Assembly: GCF_000739915.1 (NCBI RefSeq)
Contig: NZ_BBJT01000003.1
Span: 186,001 to 250,000, forward strand
Source of the DNA: Paenibacillus chitinolyticus NBRC 15660
GTDB taxonomy: Bacteria; Bacillota; Bacilli; Paenibacillales; NBRC-103111
Length of the DNA: 64,000 bases
Direction: 5' to 3'
Shown piece after piece: positions 63,815 through 64,000 of the stretch (within the stretch, counting starts at the first letter, position 1; the number at the start of each line of letters is the position of its first letter). Position numbers and translations under genes: made by a program. The notes beneath the pieces were generated by a model, which was not told where the DNA came from, did no database searches, and was given only the letters and a program-made list of their open reading frames with translations.

Positions 63815-63998
63815 TTACGGATACAGGCAGGTCTCCTGGCTATCAGCGTCATCATCGGCAGCAGTCTTCCCGGTACGGATACCAGTGACTATGGTTGCTG
63901 CGACTCTTCTGTTACAGTGGCGGGACCGCGCCGGCATTGCACCGGACTTCCCTATTAAGCTGTACCGCGGCAAAATCTCTGCGGCAAGCACCTGTACC
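63815..63998 (-). promoter_or_regulatory. Cobalamin (adenosylcobalamin) riboswitch
   Basis: The minus-strand RNA shows the conserved parts in order: GGUGC near the 5' end, UUAAUAGGGAA, CCGGUGCAAUGCCGG with GCGGUCCCGCCACUGUAA, and the B12 box GCCAGGAGACCUGCC (about 63827-63841). It lies about 100 nt before btuC and identifies the operon as vitamin B12 uptake. Confidence 0.95.
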
Positions 63999-64000
63999 GA

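Overview
The window looks like a chromosomal segment of a Paenibacillus-type member of the Bacillales. Evidence: Gram-positive Shine-Dalgarno sequences before almost every gene, moderate GC, ClpP, ECF-sigma, ABC-F and KGG-repeat proteins of firmicute type, and a lipopeptide synthetase combining iturin-type loading with a polymyxin-type 2,4-diaminobutyrate (Dab) code. Genus assignment is inference.

Layout. 1-5.1 kb: an ABC-F ATPase cut by the window edge, with its own leader peptide and attenuator; a small unknown protein; an ECF-like sigma factor; an orphan ClpP; an HD-domain hydrolase. 5.2-45.7 kb: one leftward operon of about 40 kb, from a strong sigma-A-type promoter (45.69-45.72 kb) to a terminator (5.18-5.22 kb). 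It encodes an EctB-like Dab aminotransferase, a type II thioesterase, a trans-acting malonyltransferase, four PKS/NRPS proteins of 4,245, 2,652, 2,189 and 2,702 residues, and an MFS exporter. 45.8-48.8 kb: a divergent ABC-2 transporter plus a small membrane protein. 48.8-55.2 kb: a secreted hydrolase, a tandem-GNAT acetyltransferase, an SDR oxidoreductase with divergent LysR regulator, and an MFS efflux pump preceded by a 24-codon leader peptide and an inverted repeat. 55.3-60.5 kb: a KGG-repeat stress protein with a sigma-B-like promoter, then a five-gene operon (membrane-anchored protein, ABC ATPase, permease, histidine kinase, response regulator). 60.7-64 kb: btuCDF-type vitamin B12 uptake genes behind a cobalamin riboswitch.

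Central system. The first megasynthase loads a fatty acid (FAAL), extends it with malonate supplied in trans, and aminates it (AMT) to a beta-amino fatty acid, as in iturin/mycosubtilin biosynthesis. The peptide part is not iturin. Codes read by eye against GrsA predict beta-amino-acyl-Gly-Dab-(D)Ser-Ser-Gly-(Phe/Leu-like)-Val. The Dab code is matched by a Dab-forming aminotransferase at the head of the operon. Three architectural oddities stand out: a decayed epimerase after the first Gly module, a remnant adenylation domain in the loading region, and a divergent condensation/epimerization-like domain where a terminal thioesterase would be expected. I do not recognise this composition as a named compound, but I could not search databases.
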